From NCBI RefSeq assembly GCF_028596125.1, contig NZ_CP117229.1, positions 2,712,001 to 2,776,000 of the forward strand: a stretch of DNA of 64,000 bases, written 5' to 3'. This document shows, one piece after another, positions 16,881-26,202 of this stretch. The translations under genes were made by a program, and so were the position numbers. The number at the start of each line of letters is the position of its first letter. The stretch's first letter is position 1. The notes under the pieces are model-generated. The model searched no databases. It was not told the DNA's origin and worked only from the letters and a program-made list of their open reading frames with translations. This DNA is from Listeria innocua (GTDB lineage: Bacteria; Bacillota; Bacilli; Lactobacillales; Listeriaceae).

Positions 16881-17030
16881 TATGTAATCCCATTTTACCT
16901 TATAGGTAGATAAGAAAAAACCACATTGTTCAGCGGAAATTTCAGACTTGGGTGGTAAGTTTGAAGTTTCCGTGAACAAGTGGTTTTGGTTGTAGTAGTA
17001 ATCCAATTTTCACTTACGTACTTTCGCAAT
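16881..17030. repeat. Direct repeat copy A flanking the AbiH/HEPN cassette
   Basis: About 150 bases matching 20275-20425 in the same orientation with scattered changes. It contains TATGTAATCCCAT, the long hairpin at 16917-16987, AGTAATCC, and at its right end the minus-strand codons ATT GCG AAA GTA CGT AAG TGA, which read IAKVRK-stop, a remnant of the MnmG C-terminus (IAKVSK-stop). Homology stops there. Confidence 0.88.
16917..16987. terminator. Long hairpin in repeat A
   Basis: Arms AAAACCACATTGTTCAGCGG and the complement of CCGTGAACAAGTGGTTTT form a stem of about 20 pairs with small bulges and a 27-base loop, flanked by A and T runs on both sides, so it could stop transcripts from either direction. 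Confidence 0.8.
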
Positions 17031-17085
17031 TTGATATTACTCAATACAGTCTAAATATTGAATTCCAATCACTTATAATATCATG

Positions 17086-18048
17086 TCAATTAAATTCAGA
17101 AAAAGAACCTAAAAATCCGCATTTTTTTATTTTCAGTTTAAACTCATTATGTTGTTGTCTGTCATAACTATGGAGATACCATATCATATTTTTAGAATTT
17201 AAATGTTTAAATATTTCCTTAAGATAAATCAAATCGACTTCTCCAAAAGAAAAACCGTATGAATAAATAGAATCAATTTCTCCCTCTAAGTTCTTAAAAA
17301 AATACGATTTTTCTTCAATAATTCTATCTGTTGGTTTCTTTAAAGTTTCATTCATAGTATTTATATAGGTATCTTGATGATAACTTTGTTCCTCTATTCG
17401 TGAGGTATTATTGTGACCTAACACAGGGGAAGTTTGATTTCCATGTATGTGCGTAACATTCTCTGCCTCATATAGATTTTCCAGAGTCTCTGTATAATTA
17501 AAAGTTAGAAAAACATCATGTTCTTTGTCAATTAATTCTAAAATAGAATAATAGTTATCTAAATTGAACACAGAAAAGCAATTTTCCAGAATAGGGATAT
17601 TATTTATCCATTCAGAGAAAAGCTCAGGTAATTTTAACATTACATTACTTAAATCATTATATGCATCTTCATAATTATTTCCCGTATGAAAAGGATTTAT
17701 ATCCCCTTCCTTATCATATTGAATTTCTATATCCTCTTCTAGCAAAGAATAATCAAAACGCCCAATAGCTCTTTCAAAATCACTCCAGTTCTCTCCTTCG
17801 TCTTCAGAACCAATCCTTAAACAACTATCACAAATCATAAAATCAATTATTTGTGCACAATCTTCAATTTTATAACATATCTCACCATCGTAATCTGTAG
17901 AAGCAGGTAACCACAGACTAGGATATACATCGTGTTCATATAAATATGTACATCTAAGATACTCTTTAAAATGATTAAAAGTAGATGGAACTCCATGCGC
18001 TAAATCAAACCCGTTCCCTATAATAAACAACTTATTTATACTGCTCAC
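17086..18048 (-). CDS. AbiH-family phage abortive-infection protein
   Basis: A 320-residue protein with the AbiH pattern: nucleotide-fold motif KLFIIGNGFDLAHG (residues 7-19), NWSDFE (87-92), FLTFNYTETLENLY (180-193) followed by THIHG (199-203), and IYSYGFSFGEVD (261-272). AbiH was first described as a lactococcal abortive-infection gene; its fold is related to SIR2-like nucleotide-binding proteins. It starts at GTG, three bases after the stop of the upstream 663-codon gene, so the two form one operon. It is AT-rich compared with mnmG and rsmG and is flanked by direct repeats, which suggests recent transfer. Confidence 0.87.
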   Translation of the reverse strand: MSSINKLFIIGNGFDLAHGVPSTFNHFKEYLRCTYLYEHDVYPSLWLPASTDYDGEICYKIEDCAQIIDFMICDSCLRIGSEDEGENWSDFERAIGRFDYSLLEEDIEIQYDKEGDINPFHTGNNYEDAYNDLSNVMLKLPELFSEWINNIPILENCFSVFNLDNYYSILELIDKEHDVFLTFNYTETLENLYEAENVTHIHGNQTSPVLGHNNTSRIEEQSYHQDTYINTMNETLKKPTDRIIEEKSYFFKNLEGEIDSIYSYGFSFGEVDLIYLKEIFKHLNSKNMIWYLHSYDRQQHNEFKLKIKKCGFLGSFSEFN

Positions 18049-18051
18049 TCC

Positions 18052-20043
18052 CTATCTCTCGTTAAGGATCAGTTCCTCGTTTATTTTAATAATATATACT
18101 ACTAAGACGATTAGTAAATAAAAATAATCATCCTCGTTTTCGTCTACAATAGATCCATGTGAATATTTGTTTCTTATACCCAATGCATTGTCAAATTCAG
18201 AATTATTAAGGATGTAGTTTAGATAGTCTACCTCAGGTTTGGCAAAAAAAGTATTCTCATAAATTAATAATTCCTCTTCAATCATTTCATCTATCTCTTG
18301 TTGTTGATATGTCAACTCTTTATTAATATCCAGTTTTTTATTCGAATGGTAATAATGAATAACCCCATATTTATAAATATTAGAAAAAATACGGATTCGT
18401 AATAACTGCTTTTCAGTTATGAATATATCTCCTTTTTTATCAATCGAAATAATATAATTATCAAGTAAAAATTCAATATCTAATCGTTGATAATTATGAA
18501 AATCATCTTTTTTAATTTTATTATTAACTATTAGTTCTACAAAATTATCTCCATTTGTCTCTTTAGTTATATACGTTATATGTGATTGATCTGAAAAAAG
18601 TAAATACATAACTCTGAGAATGGCTTTATTATTCTGATTTATATATATATATTTCCTGTCTAATCTACTCTTTAACGACTTAAGCGTTGGCGTTTCTTCT
18701 AGTTCGAATAATTCTTTATCTATTTCATTTTCCTCAATATATAGTTTCCATTGTTTTCTTAATTGTTCCTCTATAGTAACTAAGTTTTTAGTCTGAATAT
18801 GAATTTTTTCTGACTTGTTCGTAAAATCTATTGGTAGCCAGTTTACAAGAAAGTATTCCTTACTATATTCTGAAAAAAAGTAAACTATCAGTTCTTCTAT
18901 TCTTATATCAAAAATCTCTTGTAGTTTATCCTGATATATTTTAAAGCTTATTAACATCAAGATATTTTTACCATTGAAATAAAAACTTGTTTCATAATTT
19001 TTTTTAGTATGAATCCCCAATAACTTTTTCATTAAAGTTGAACTTTCGATGTTAGGAAAACTACATAAATTTAAAATCCAATTTCCTGTGAAAAAACCAT
19101 TAAAATACATCATATACTCTAATAAATTTTCTTTGGATTTTTCTTTTTTTAAATAGTCAATGTCAATTAAGTTTTTAAAATCTTCTTTCGCCATATCATA
19201 CTTTTCTTTGTCTGAATAAATAACTATTGATTGCTCTATTCCATTATTTGCATTGCCATTTTCATCACTAAAAATTTTCTTCTCTATTTGCGCACATCTT
19301 TTCCTAGACTTTAATTTTAATTTAGCATCAATTTGAAGTTCCTTAACACCTTGAATTCCTTGCCCAACCAAATAAAGATAATTTAAATCAGCTGCCTCAC
19401 CCTTTATATATAGTTTGCAAAGATTATACATTTCATCTTTCGTAATGTTGTTAGGAATAAAATACCTAGTTTCACTAGGAGTATAGTTATCTAAAACTAA
19501 TTCGAAATTTCTTGCTTTCGCAAGAAATATATCCTTTATTACAGTAGGATAATGTTTCACAAAATAATTAGTTTTCAAAAAATATTCAACAGGGATTTCG
19601 TGTTCTTTAAAAAAGCCTCTCATGTCATTTCCACTAATTTTCGCATCTAATTTATACTTTTCAAAGCATTCTAAAAAGTCTTCTTTATAAAGAGTGTCAC
19701 TATACTTGTCCATATCAGTATATTTTACTACATTTCCACCTAAATCCGGATTATTTTGAGCAAAAAAATAATCAAAAAATTCTAAAATATCTTGTTTTGA
19801 TAACTCTCGGAAAAATTGATTAAGTTTTCTGTTAAGTATACTCTTAGTCTCTTTAATCTGCTTATCTGATAAATTGACAGGATAAGTTTCTTTACTCATG
19901 AATTTCAAAATATTATATACTTCTAGCATATCCAAAAGATTGTTTGTTTCTATGTCTTCACTAGACTCGATAAGTTCTTTCAGCCTCTTAAAATGATAAC
20001 CGCTAGATATATCTGATGAACTATAAAATTTAATCCGTTCCAT
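18052..20043 (-). CDS. Large protein with C-terminal HEPN-type RX4H motif, AbiH partner
   Basis: A 663-residue, Lys/Asn/Ile-rich cytosolic protein that I do not recognise as a whole. Near the C-terminus, LGIRNKYSHG has Arg624 and His629 in the RX4H spacing of HEPN RNases, followed by a long hydrophobic helix (DDYFYLLIVLVVYIIKINEE) as in HEPN four-helix bundles. The rest (about residues 1-560) shows mixed helix and strand with no obvious catalytic motif. ATG start with AAAGAGGTG nine bases upstream; first gene of the pair. RNA cleavage or abortive infection together with AbiH is a hypothesis. Confidence 0.75.
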   Translation of the reverse strand: MERIKFYSSSDISSGYHFKRLKELIESSEDIETNNLLDMLEVYNILKFMSKETYPVNLSDKQIKETKSILNRKLNQFFRELSKQDILEFFDYFFAQNNPDLGGNVVKYTDMDKYSDTLYKEDFLECFEKYKLDAKISGNDMRGFFKEHEIPVEYFLKTNYFVKHYPTVIKDIFLAKARNFELVLDNYTPSETRYFIPNNITKDEMYNLCKLYIKGEAADLNYLYLVGQGIQGVKELQIDAKLKLKSRKRCAQIEKKIFSDENGNANNGIEQSIVIYSDKEKYDMAKEDFKNLIDIDYLKKEKSKENLLEYMMYFNGFFTGNWILNLCSFPNIESSTLMKKLLGIHTKKNYETSFYFNGKNILMLISFKIYQDKLQEIFDIRIEELIVYFFSEYSKEYFLVNWLPIDFTNKSEKIHIQTKNLVTIEEQLRKQWKLYIEENEIDKELFELEETPTLKSLKSRLDRKYIYINQNNKAILRVMYLLFSDQSHITYITKETNGDNFVELIVNNKIKKDDFHNYQRLDIEFLLDNYIISIDKKGDIFITEKQLLRIRIFSNIYKYGVIHYYHSNKKLDINKELTYQQQEIDEMIEEELLIYENTFFAKPEVDYLNYILNNSEFDNALGIRNKYSHGSIVDENEDDYFYLLIVLVVYIIKINEELILNER

Positions 20044-20274
20044 ACTATACTCACCTCTTTTTAAATTTATTTTAACAAATCGTTAAATATTATAAGAAAT
20101 AAGTTTCTTCTCTTACTCTTATAATAATATCAGTTCTTGAATTATCTTCAATAGCTTTTTCACGCACTTACTGTAGATTATATTTCTTCATCTATATTGG
20201 ATGTCATTCTCTAAGAAAATAATTACTCTCAACGCTTTAACCGATTTCTTTTTCATCTCTAGTATGCCTTCTTC
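20044..20274. other. Intergenic region upstream of the AbiH/HEPN operon
   Basis: AT-rich and non-coding. It must carry the operon promoter: a minus-strand TATAAT occurs at 20089-20094, but I see no convincing -35 at the right distance. No other feature recognised. Confidence 0.4.
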
Positions 20275-20425
20275 TATGTAATCCCATTCTACCTTAATTA
20301 AAAACAAGAAAAAACCACATTATTCAGCGGAAACTTTCAACTTAGATGGTAAGTTTGAAGTTTTCGTGAACATGTGGTTTCAGTTATTATAGTAATCCGT
20401 GTTCTTATTTACTTACTTTCGCTAT
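20275..20425. repeat. Direct repeat copy B (mnmG 3' end and terminator)
   Basis: Second copy of the repeat, same orientation as 16881-17030. Its right 21 bases are the true last six codons and stop of mnmG; the rest is the mnmG 3' flank with the terminator hairpin. Confidence 0.88.
20309..20383 (-). terminator. mnmG terminator hairpin (in repeat B)
   Basis: Arms AAAACCACATTATTCAGCGG and TTTTCGTGAACATGTGGTTT pair over about 20 positions with minor bulges; followed by TTTTTTCTTG on the minus strand. Lies 20 bases after the mnmG stop. Confidence 0.82.
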
Positions 20426-22294
20426 CTTCCCTTGCTCGATGTAAACTAGCAATATAGATATATCGGCTGGGTTTACCCCGCTGATACGGCTCGCTTGGGC
20501 GATGGAAAGGGGTTCGATTTTCTTTAGTTTTTCTAGGGCTTCTGTTGCGAGGCCGCTGATTGCATCATAATCGATGTTTTCTGGGATTTTTTTGTCTTCC
20601 ATGCGTTTCATTTTTTCTACTTGAAGGTTTGATTTTTGGATGTAGCCTTCGTATTTAATTTGAATTTCTACTTGTTCAGCGATTTCGTCGGTCACAAATG
20701 TTTCACGTGAAACAATTTGGGCGATTTTGTCGTAAGTTATTTCTGGGCGACGAAGTAAATCTGCTGCTAGAATTCCGTCTTTTAGTTCACCTGAGCCGAT
20801 TTCTTTTAACATTGCTTGAACTTCAGCAGTTGGTTTAATGCGTGTTTTTTGTAGTCTTTCTTTTTCTGCTTCAATCGCTCTTTGTTTTGCTAAAAAGCGT
20901 TCATAACGTTCGTCGCTAATTAAGCCGATTTCGTGACCGATTTCTGTTAAACGTAAATCTGCATTATCATGACGTAATAGTAAACGGTATTCGGCGCGAG
21001 ATGTAAGTAAACGATATGGTTCTTCGGTTCCTTTTGTTACTAAATCGTCAATTAAAACGCCGATATAAGCTTGATCGCGACCGAGGATAACTGGTTCTTT
21101 TTCAAAAACTTTGCGTGCTGCGTTGATTCCTGCCATTAAGCCTTGGCCGGCTGCTTCTTCGTAACCACTTGTACCGTTAATTTGGCCGGCTGTGAAAAGT
21201 CCTTCAACTAATTTAGTTTCAAGTGATGGCCACAGTTGGTCTGGCATAACTGCATCATATTCGATAGCGTAGCCAACACGCATCATTTCTACATTTTCAA
21301 GTCCCGGAATAGTTCTTAGCATTTCGCGTTGCACTTCTTCTGGCAAACTGGTGGAAAGACCTTGGACATATACTTCTTCGGTGTTTTTGCCTTCTGGTTC
21401 AAGGAAGATTTGGTGTCTTGGTTTGTCGCTGAAACGAACAATTTTATCTTCAATGGATGGGCAATATCTTGCGCCAGTGCCTTTTTTCGTTGCTGTAAAC
21501 ATTGGTGAACGGTGTAAGTTCGCTTGGATTATTTCGTGAGTTGTTTCGTTTGTATAAGTTAACCAACACGGTAATTGTTCTAGCATCATTTCTACTGTAT
21601 CAAAACTAAATGCGCGCGGATGATCGTCACCCGGTTGTTCTTCTGTTTTTGAATAGTCAATCGTACTTGATTTTACACGCGGTGGTGTTCCTGTTTTAAA
21701 GCGGCGCAGTTCAAAACCTAGTTCTTCCAAGTGCTCTGAAAGTTTCACAGATGGTTGTTGGTTGTTCGGACCGCTGGAATAGCGCAGTTCACCGACAATA
21801 ATTTCGCCACGTGAGAAAGTTCCGGTAGTAATAACGACTGTTTTCGCGTAGTAAATTGCACCACTGTTTGTAATAACGCCTTTACACACGCCATCTTCAA
21901 TCACTAAACGGTCAACAAGACCTTGGCGCAAAGTGATATTTTCTTCTTTTTCAATCGTGTGTTTCATTTCGTGTTGGTAATCCCATTTGTCTGCTTGGGC
22001 ACGTAATGCGCGAACAGCGGGACCTTTACCTGTATTTAGCATCCGCATTTGAATGTAAGTTTTGTCTGTATTACGGCCCATTTCTCCGCCAAGTGCATCA
22101 ATTTCGCGCACAACTACTCCTTTTGCTGGGCCTCCAACAGAAGGATTACATGGCATAAAAGCGACCATATCTAAATTTATCGTTAACATCAGCGTTTTGG
22201 CGCCCATTCGACCACTGGCAAGACCTGCTTCTACTCCCGCATGGCCTGCACCAACAACGATGACGTCAAAAGTTCCTGCATCATAGGTTTGCAT
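20405..22294 (-). CDS. mnmG: tRNA uridine-5-carboxymethylaminomethyl synthesis enzyme MnmG (GidA)
   Basis: A 629-residue FAD enzyme that, with MnmE, modifies U34 of tRNAs reading two-codon boxes. FAD motif [20 protein letters not shown] at the N-terminus, MnmG signature [14 protein letters not shown] and [15 protein letters not shown] [11 protein letters not shown], and [16 protein letters not shown]. Length is normal. It lies 25 bases downstream of mnmE in one operon. A perfect parS lies inside (20699-20714). Its last codons are repeated at the far end of the AbiH/HEPN cassette. Confidence 0.97.
   Translation of the reverse strand: MQTYDAGTFDVIVVGAGHAGVEAGLASGRMGAKTLMLTINLDMVAFMPCNPSVGGPAKGVVVREIDALGGEMGRNTDKTYIQMRMLNTGKGPAVRALRAQADKWDYQHEMKHTIEKEENITLRQGLVDRLVIEDGVCKGVITNSGAIYYAKTVVITTGTFSRGEIIVGELRYSSGPNNQQPSVKLSEHLEELGFELRRFKTGTPPRVKSSTIDYSKTEEQPGDDHPRAFSFDTVEMMLEQLPCWLTYTNETTHEIIQANLHRSPMFTATKKGTGARYCPSIEDKIVRFSDKPRHQIFLEPEGKNTEEVYVQGLSTSLPEEVQREMLRTIPGLENVEMMRVGYAIEYDAVMPDQLWPSLETKLVEGLFTAGQINGTSGYEEAAGQGLMAGINAARKVFEKEPVILGRDQAYIGVLIDDLVTKGTEEPYRLLTSRAEYRLLLRHDNADLRLTEIGHEIGLISDERYERFLAKQRAIEAEKERLQKTRIKPTAEVQAMLKEIGSGELKDGILAADLLRRPEITYDKIAQIVSRETFVTDEIAEQVEIQIKYEGYIQKSNLQVEKMKRMEDKKIPENIDYDAISGLATEALEKLKKIEPLSIAQASRISGVNPADISILLVYIEQGKIAKVSK
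20699..20714. promoter_or_regulatory. parS: parS site 3 (within mnmG)
   Basis: Exact TGTTTCACGTGAAACA inside mnmG. Confidence 0.97.
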
Positions 22295-22318
22295 TTTATA
22301 AAAACATCTCCTAAAAAA

Positions 22319-23692
22319 TCATTTTCCAAGGCAAAATTGATTGAACAACTGATCGAGTAATTCATCCTGGACAGAATCACCAGTAATTTCACCTAGTAAA
22401 TCCCATGCACGAGTCATATCAATCTGGACAATATCCACTGGCATGCCGAGCTGAATCCCTGTTGTAACGCCATTTAAAGCTTCAAGTGCTTGATGAAGGA
22501 GCGCAATATGTCGAACGTTTGAAACATACGTGGCATCACCGGCATCAATGTCCCCAGCAAAAAATAGTGCTTTAATCGCTTCTTCCAAAGCCTCTAAACC
22601 TTCATCGTTTACTAGAGAAGTGGAAACAATCGGGTTTTCTCCCGCAAGTTCACGCACTCTATTTATATCAAGCTTTGTTTCCAAATCTGTTTTATTTAAA
22701 ACGACCACATAATTATGACCCGCAGCTGCTTCAAATAACGCTTCATCTTCCACTGTCAGCTCTTCGTTTTGATTTAATACTAACAGGATAAAATCGGCAT
22801 CCGCCAAGGCTTTTCTTGAACGTTCTACACCAATTTTTTCTACAATGTCTTCTGTTTCGCGAATTCCAGCTGTATCAATTAAACGCAGCGGTACGCCGCG
22901 AACATTGACGTATTCTTCTATAATATCTCGCGTCGTCCCAGCAATATCTGTGACAATTGCTTTTTCTTCTTGAATTAGTTGGTTAAGCAAGGATGATTTC
23001 CCGACATTTGGTCGACCGATAATGGCTGTTGCAAGGCCTTCACGTAGAATTTTCCCTTGGCTTGCTGTTTGTAAAAGTTGCTCGACGGAAGCGCGAACTA
23101 GCTCTGTTTTCTCCAGTAGCATTCGCTGGGTCATTTCCTCTACATCATCGTACTCCGGATAGTCGATATTTACTTCGACTTGGGCTAATGCATCCAAAAT
23201 TTCTTGGCGCAAATTGCGAATCAACCGTGAAAGATTTCCGTCCATTTGTCTAATTGCAACGCCCATCGCCCGGTCTGTTTTAGCGCGAATTAAATCCATC
23301 ACAGCCTCCGCTTGCGACAAATCAATTCTTCCATTTAAAAATGCCCGCTTTGTGAATTCACCTGGTTCAGCTAAATTGGCACCATTTCTTAGTAATAGTT
23401 GCAAGACGCGATTGACCGAAACGATTCCGCCATGTGCATTTATTTCCACAACATCTTCCCGTGTAAAAGTACGCGGAGCACGCATAACCGTGACCATTAC
23501 TTCCTCAATTACTTCGCCGTCTTCTTTTATATGACCGTAGTGAATTGTGTGACTTTCTGCTTCACTTAAGCTATTTTTGGCATAAAAAATACGATCCGCT
23601 ATCTGAATCGCCTCTGGACCGCTTAATCTAATAATAGCAATGGCCCCTTCTCCCGGCGGTGTTGAGATTGCAGCAATAGTATCAAATTCCAT
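22319..23692 (-). CDS. mnmE: tRNA modification GTPase MnmE (TrmE)
   Basis: A 457-residue protein: N-terminal tetrahydrofolate-binding domain ([20 protein letters not shown]), G domain with [14 protein letters not shown] (G1), TDIAGTTRD (G2), [10 protein letters not shown] (G3) and NKTD (G4), and C-terminal FNQFCLGK with the catalytic cysteine of the family. Forms a complex with MnmG for U34 modification. First gene of the mnmE-mnmG operon. In Bacillus jag lies upstream; here the upstream interval holds DnaA boxes and a divergent carboxypeptidase gene instead. Confidence 0.97.
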   Translation of the reverse strand: MEFDTIAAISTPPGEGAIAIIRLSGPEAIQIADRIFYAKNSLSEAESHTIHYGHIKEDGEVIEEVMVTVMRAPRTFTREDVVEINAHGGIVSVNRVLQLLLRNGANLAEPGEFTKRAFLNGRIDLSQAEAVMDLIRAKTDRAMGVAIRQMDGNLSRLIRNLRQEILDALAQVEVNIDYPEYDDVEEMTQRMLLEKTELVRASVEQLLQTASQGKILREGLATAIIGRPNVGKSSLLNQLIQEEKAIVTDIAGTTRDIIEEYVNVRGVPLRLIDTAGIRETEDIVEKIGVERSRKALADADFILLVLNQNEELTVEDEALFEAAAGHNYVVVLNKTDLETKLDINRVRELAGENPIVSTSLVNDEGLEALEEAIKALFFAGDIDAGDATYVSNVRHIALLHQALEALNGVTTGIQLGMPVDIVQIDMTRAWDLLGEITGDSVQDELLDQLFNQFCLGK

Positions 23693-23836
23693 TCTTTACT
23701 CATCCTTTCTCATTAGAAGTTCAGCTCAAATAAGCCTTATCCTATTTTGAATAAATTTTGGCACGTGATTTTGTGCATTTTCAACAACTTACGCTCCGCT
23801 TTGACCAAAGCAATTAAATTGTTAGTATTTTGAAGG

Positions 23837-23922
23837 TTATCCATAGATTTATTAACATATCCACAGAAAAACCATTAATAAAAATTCATCCCTACCATTT
23901 TAACTTATCCACATGTGAATAA
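23837..23922. promoter_or_regulatory. DnaA-box cluster upstream of mnmE
   Basis: Four boxes in 86 bases: TTATCCATA (23837-23845), ATATCCACA (23857-23865), perfect TTATCCACA (23905-23913) and, on the other strand and abutting it, TTATTCACA (23914-23922). All within the 357-base gap between mnmE and the carboxypeptidase gene; nothing else is recognised in that gap apart from the expected promoters. Confidence 0.72.
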
Positions 23923-24049
23923 CAATAGTTTTATCTCTACTAGTTAAGAAAACTTAAATTTTCTCGTTAAAGCTTTAACATATCCTTCCACTTCCTTGGA
24001 TTTAACTCAACTCTTTTACTCTATACTAAAGTCAAAAGGAGGAGAAATA

Positions 24050-24868
24050 ATGAAACTACATAAGCTAACATGGATACTACTAATGGGGCTATTACTACTC
24101 TCATCGTGTTCCACAAAGCAACCGAATGTATACTTATCAGCAAATGCCGCTGCGGTTTATTCGACCGAAAATGGTAAGGCGTTTTACGAAAAAAATGCCG
24201 ATAAAGTCATGCCAATCGCGAGTTTAACAAAATTAATGACGGCATTTTTAGTACTTGAGGCTGTGGATAACAAAAAATTATCTTGGGATGAGGAGTTAGA
24301 TCTCATTCGTCTGGATGATCCTTCCGCGGTTTCACTTTACGCAATTACACAAAAAAGAACATGGTCAGTCCGGGACTTATATAGCGCTATGCTCGTTATG
24401 TCAGCAAATGATGCTGCAGAGACACTAGGCAACCGTTTAGATGATGCTAATTTCCCCCAAAAAATGAATAATGAAGCTAAAAAATTAGGATTATCGAATA
24501 AAACCAAATTTGTCAGTGCCAGCGGACTCGATGTTGATGGTAAAATGGCTGTTTCTACCACAAAGGATTTATTTTTGCTATCATCTAAATTAATTTCCAC
24601 TCATCCCGAAGTGTTAGAGACAACTTCCAAATCTAGCATCATAACCGAAGAAGGAGCAACCCTTGAATCAACCAATGACTCTATCGGTTCAATACAAGGT
24701 TTAGATGGACTGAAAACTGGTTTTACAGATGAAGCCGGCTATTGCTTTATCGGAACAGCAAAGCGCGATGGAAAGCGTGTTATTTCAATTGTTTTGGATG
24801 CGGATACTGCGGAGAAACGTTTTAAGGATACGGAAAAATTGATGGGGATTGGGTTTAAAGGACTTTAG
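24050..24868 (+). CDS. D-alanyl-D-alanine carboxypeptidase lipoprotein (class C PBP, S11)
   Basis: A 272-residue penicillin-binding protein that trims pentapeptide stems of peptidoglycan. Lipoprotein signal MKLHKLTWILLMGLLLLSSC with Cys20; SxxK is Ser58-Lys61 (IASLTK), SxN is Ser118-Asn120 (VMSANDAA) and KTG is Lys222-Gly224 (DGLKTGFTDEAG). It lacks the long C-terminal beta domain and amphipathic anchor of DacA, being held by lipid instead. Matches the Listeria lmo2812 type. The start at 24050 has AAAGGAGGAG seven bases upstream; the in-frame extension to 23996 does not. Confidence 0.93.
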   Translation: MKLHKLTWILLMGLLLLSSCSTKQPNVYLSANAAAVYSTENGKAFYEKNADKVMPIASLTKLMTAFLVLEAVDNKKLSWDEELDLIRLDDPSAVSLYAITQKRTWSVRDLYSAMLVMSANDAAETLGNRLDDANFPQKMNNEAKKLGLSNKTKFVSASGLDVDGKMAVSTTKDLFLLSSKLISTHPEVLETTSKSSIITEEGATLESTNDSIGSIQGLDGLKTGFTDEAGYCFIGTAKRDGKRVISIVLDADTAEKRFKDTEKLMGIGFKGL

Positions 24869-24874
24869 TCACAC

Positions 24875-24912
24875 AAAAAAGGGATTCGGCTTTTTAGCAA
24901 AATCCCTTTTTT
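24875..24912. terminator. Bidirectional terminator
   Basis: AAAAAAGGGATT/AATCCCTTTTTT stem between the convergent carboxypeptidase and DUF4303 genes, with A and T runs on both sides. Confidence 0.93.
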
Positions 24913-24918
24913 GATGGC

Positions 24919-25449
24919 TTATTTTTTTTGAAAAAGTTGCATTCGCGTCATTGAATCCGCTAATTCTTCGTCATGATCTATACAGAAAAATTTAAAATCC
25001 GCTGTTTTATTGATTTTTTGGAAGGTTTTTGTCTCCGAAAATTGAATTATACTTTCTGTAAAAGCATCTAGCAGCTCATTTACAAATGCTTTCCATGCTT
25101 GATAATCATCATCGACTTCATTAGGGTATATTTTATTAAATATGGCGCTCAGTTCTTCTTCACTAAAAACATAAAATGTATCAAAACATTGGTATTTCCA
25201 GTCGCCTGTATTGTATTTCAAGACTTGAATATTTTCTTCCGTTTGATAGTTTTCACCATACTTGCCACTTTGATAATATGCCAGTATTTCAGCAAAAGCT
25301 TCTTCCGTATTTACGCATAAATTGATTTCCGCATATTCAGCATTACAATCGAACGCAAAAGCATAATATGTTAACTCAGGGTTTTCTTGCAGGAATTTTC
25401 CCACCCCTTCAATCGCGAAATTAACGATTTTTTGTGTATCAATCTTCAT
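24919..25449 (-). CDS. DUF4303-like protein
   Basis: A 176-residue acidic, soluble protein. YYAFAFDCNAEYAEINLCVNTEEAF near the N-terminus and YNTGDWKYQCFDTFYVFSEEEL are typical of the DUF4303 family, whose function is unknown. No catalytic motif is apparent. The start at 25449 has GAGAGG about ten bases upstream; the in-frame extension overlaps the preceding gene. Lies 26 bases downstream of the SMUG2-like gene and probably shares its transcript. Confidence 0.75.
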   Translation of the reverse strand: MKIDTQKIVNFAIEGVGKFLQENPELTYYAFAFDCNAEYAEINLCVNTEEAFAEILAYYQSGKYGENYQTEENIQVLKYNTGDWKYQCFDTFYVFSEEELSAIFNKIYPNEVDDDYQAWKAFVNELLDAFTESIIQFSETKTFQKINKTADFKFFCIDHDEELADSMTRMQLFQKK

Positions 25450-25475
25450 GTTGCTCTCGTCCTCTCTGTTTGTTG

Positions 25476-26183
25476 TTAGATTTTTAAAGCACAAAGATAC
25501 TTCTCCATGTACGTATCTTTATTTTTAGAATTATATTGCATAATAAAACGTGGATGTTCTAAAGGTATAATCGTCTCAAAAAAATGATGTTCTTCATTTA
25601 TTCTTGATAAAAATTTAAAATTCTCTCCGCTACCAATGCAGTAACAAACCGAAGTATCCATTCCAAAGTCTATCTGACTACGAATCGACTCTATAATAAA
25701 CGGCATTAGCGCTTCTCGTAATTGCTTGTTCTCGTAATAGTTACAATTGACTTCATTACCTTTTGCATTTATACGAACGATCCCTAGCGGACAGACAAAA
25801 TTCATATAAAAATCACTATAAAATTGCTCACAACCCCCGTATTCATTCATAACATCATATAAAAAATCTGATGAAGACTGATTTATATAAAATGTATCAA
25901 TAAAAATGCCTGTTTCACTTTGGAGATGTTTGGCATCTTCAAAAGGAACGCCTGTCACAGCAGAACCTCGGCGAGCAGGTGAACTTCCGAATATTATCCG
26001 GCGTGGTTTTGTATCATTGTAGTATTTCTGATAAAACCTAGTCGTTATATTTCGCACTAGTTCTTTTTGATCGCCCTCATATGGGTTAATTACGCGATAC
26101 CCGGCCGGCAAATCCATTGAGTTACTCGAAAGTGTTTCGTTAAAATGTAATATTTGTTTAGCCAAAGTTGCTTTTTCTGTCAT
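25476..26183 (-). CDS. Uracil-DNA glycosylase-like protein (SMUG2/DUF4918 type)
   Basis: A 235-residue protein with the SMUG-type active-site arrangement: YRVINPYEG then RIIFGSSPARRGSAVTGVPF, a variant of the GINPG..G..TGIPF motif of SMUG glycosylases, and FYMNFVCPLGIV. The family removes uracil or damaged pyrimidines from DNA; this subgroup is poorly studied and the catalytic residues are only partly conserved here, so activity is not certain. ATG start with GAGAGGAG six bases upstream. Follows the tetR-like gene by 19 bases on the same strand. Confidence 0.78.
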   Translation of the reverse strand: MTEKATLAKQILHFNETLSSNSMDLPAGYRVINPYEGDQKELVRNITTRFYQKYYNDTKPRRIIFGSSPARRGSAVTGVPFEDAKHLQSETGIFIDTFYINQSSSDFLYDVMNEYGGCEQFYSDFYMNFVCPLGIVRINAKGNEVNCNYYENKQLREALMPFIIESIRSQIDFGMDTSVCYCIGSGENFKFLSRINEEHHFFETIIPLEHPRFIMQYNSKNKDTYMEKYLCALKI

Positions 26184-26202
26184 GTAGCACTCTCCTCTCT
26201 TA

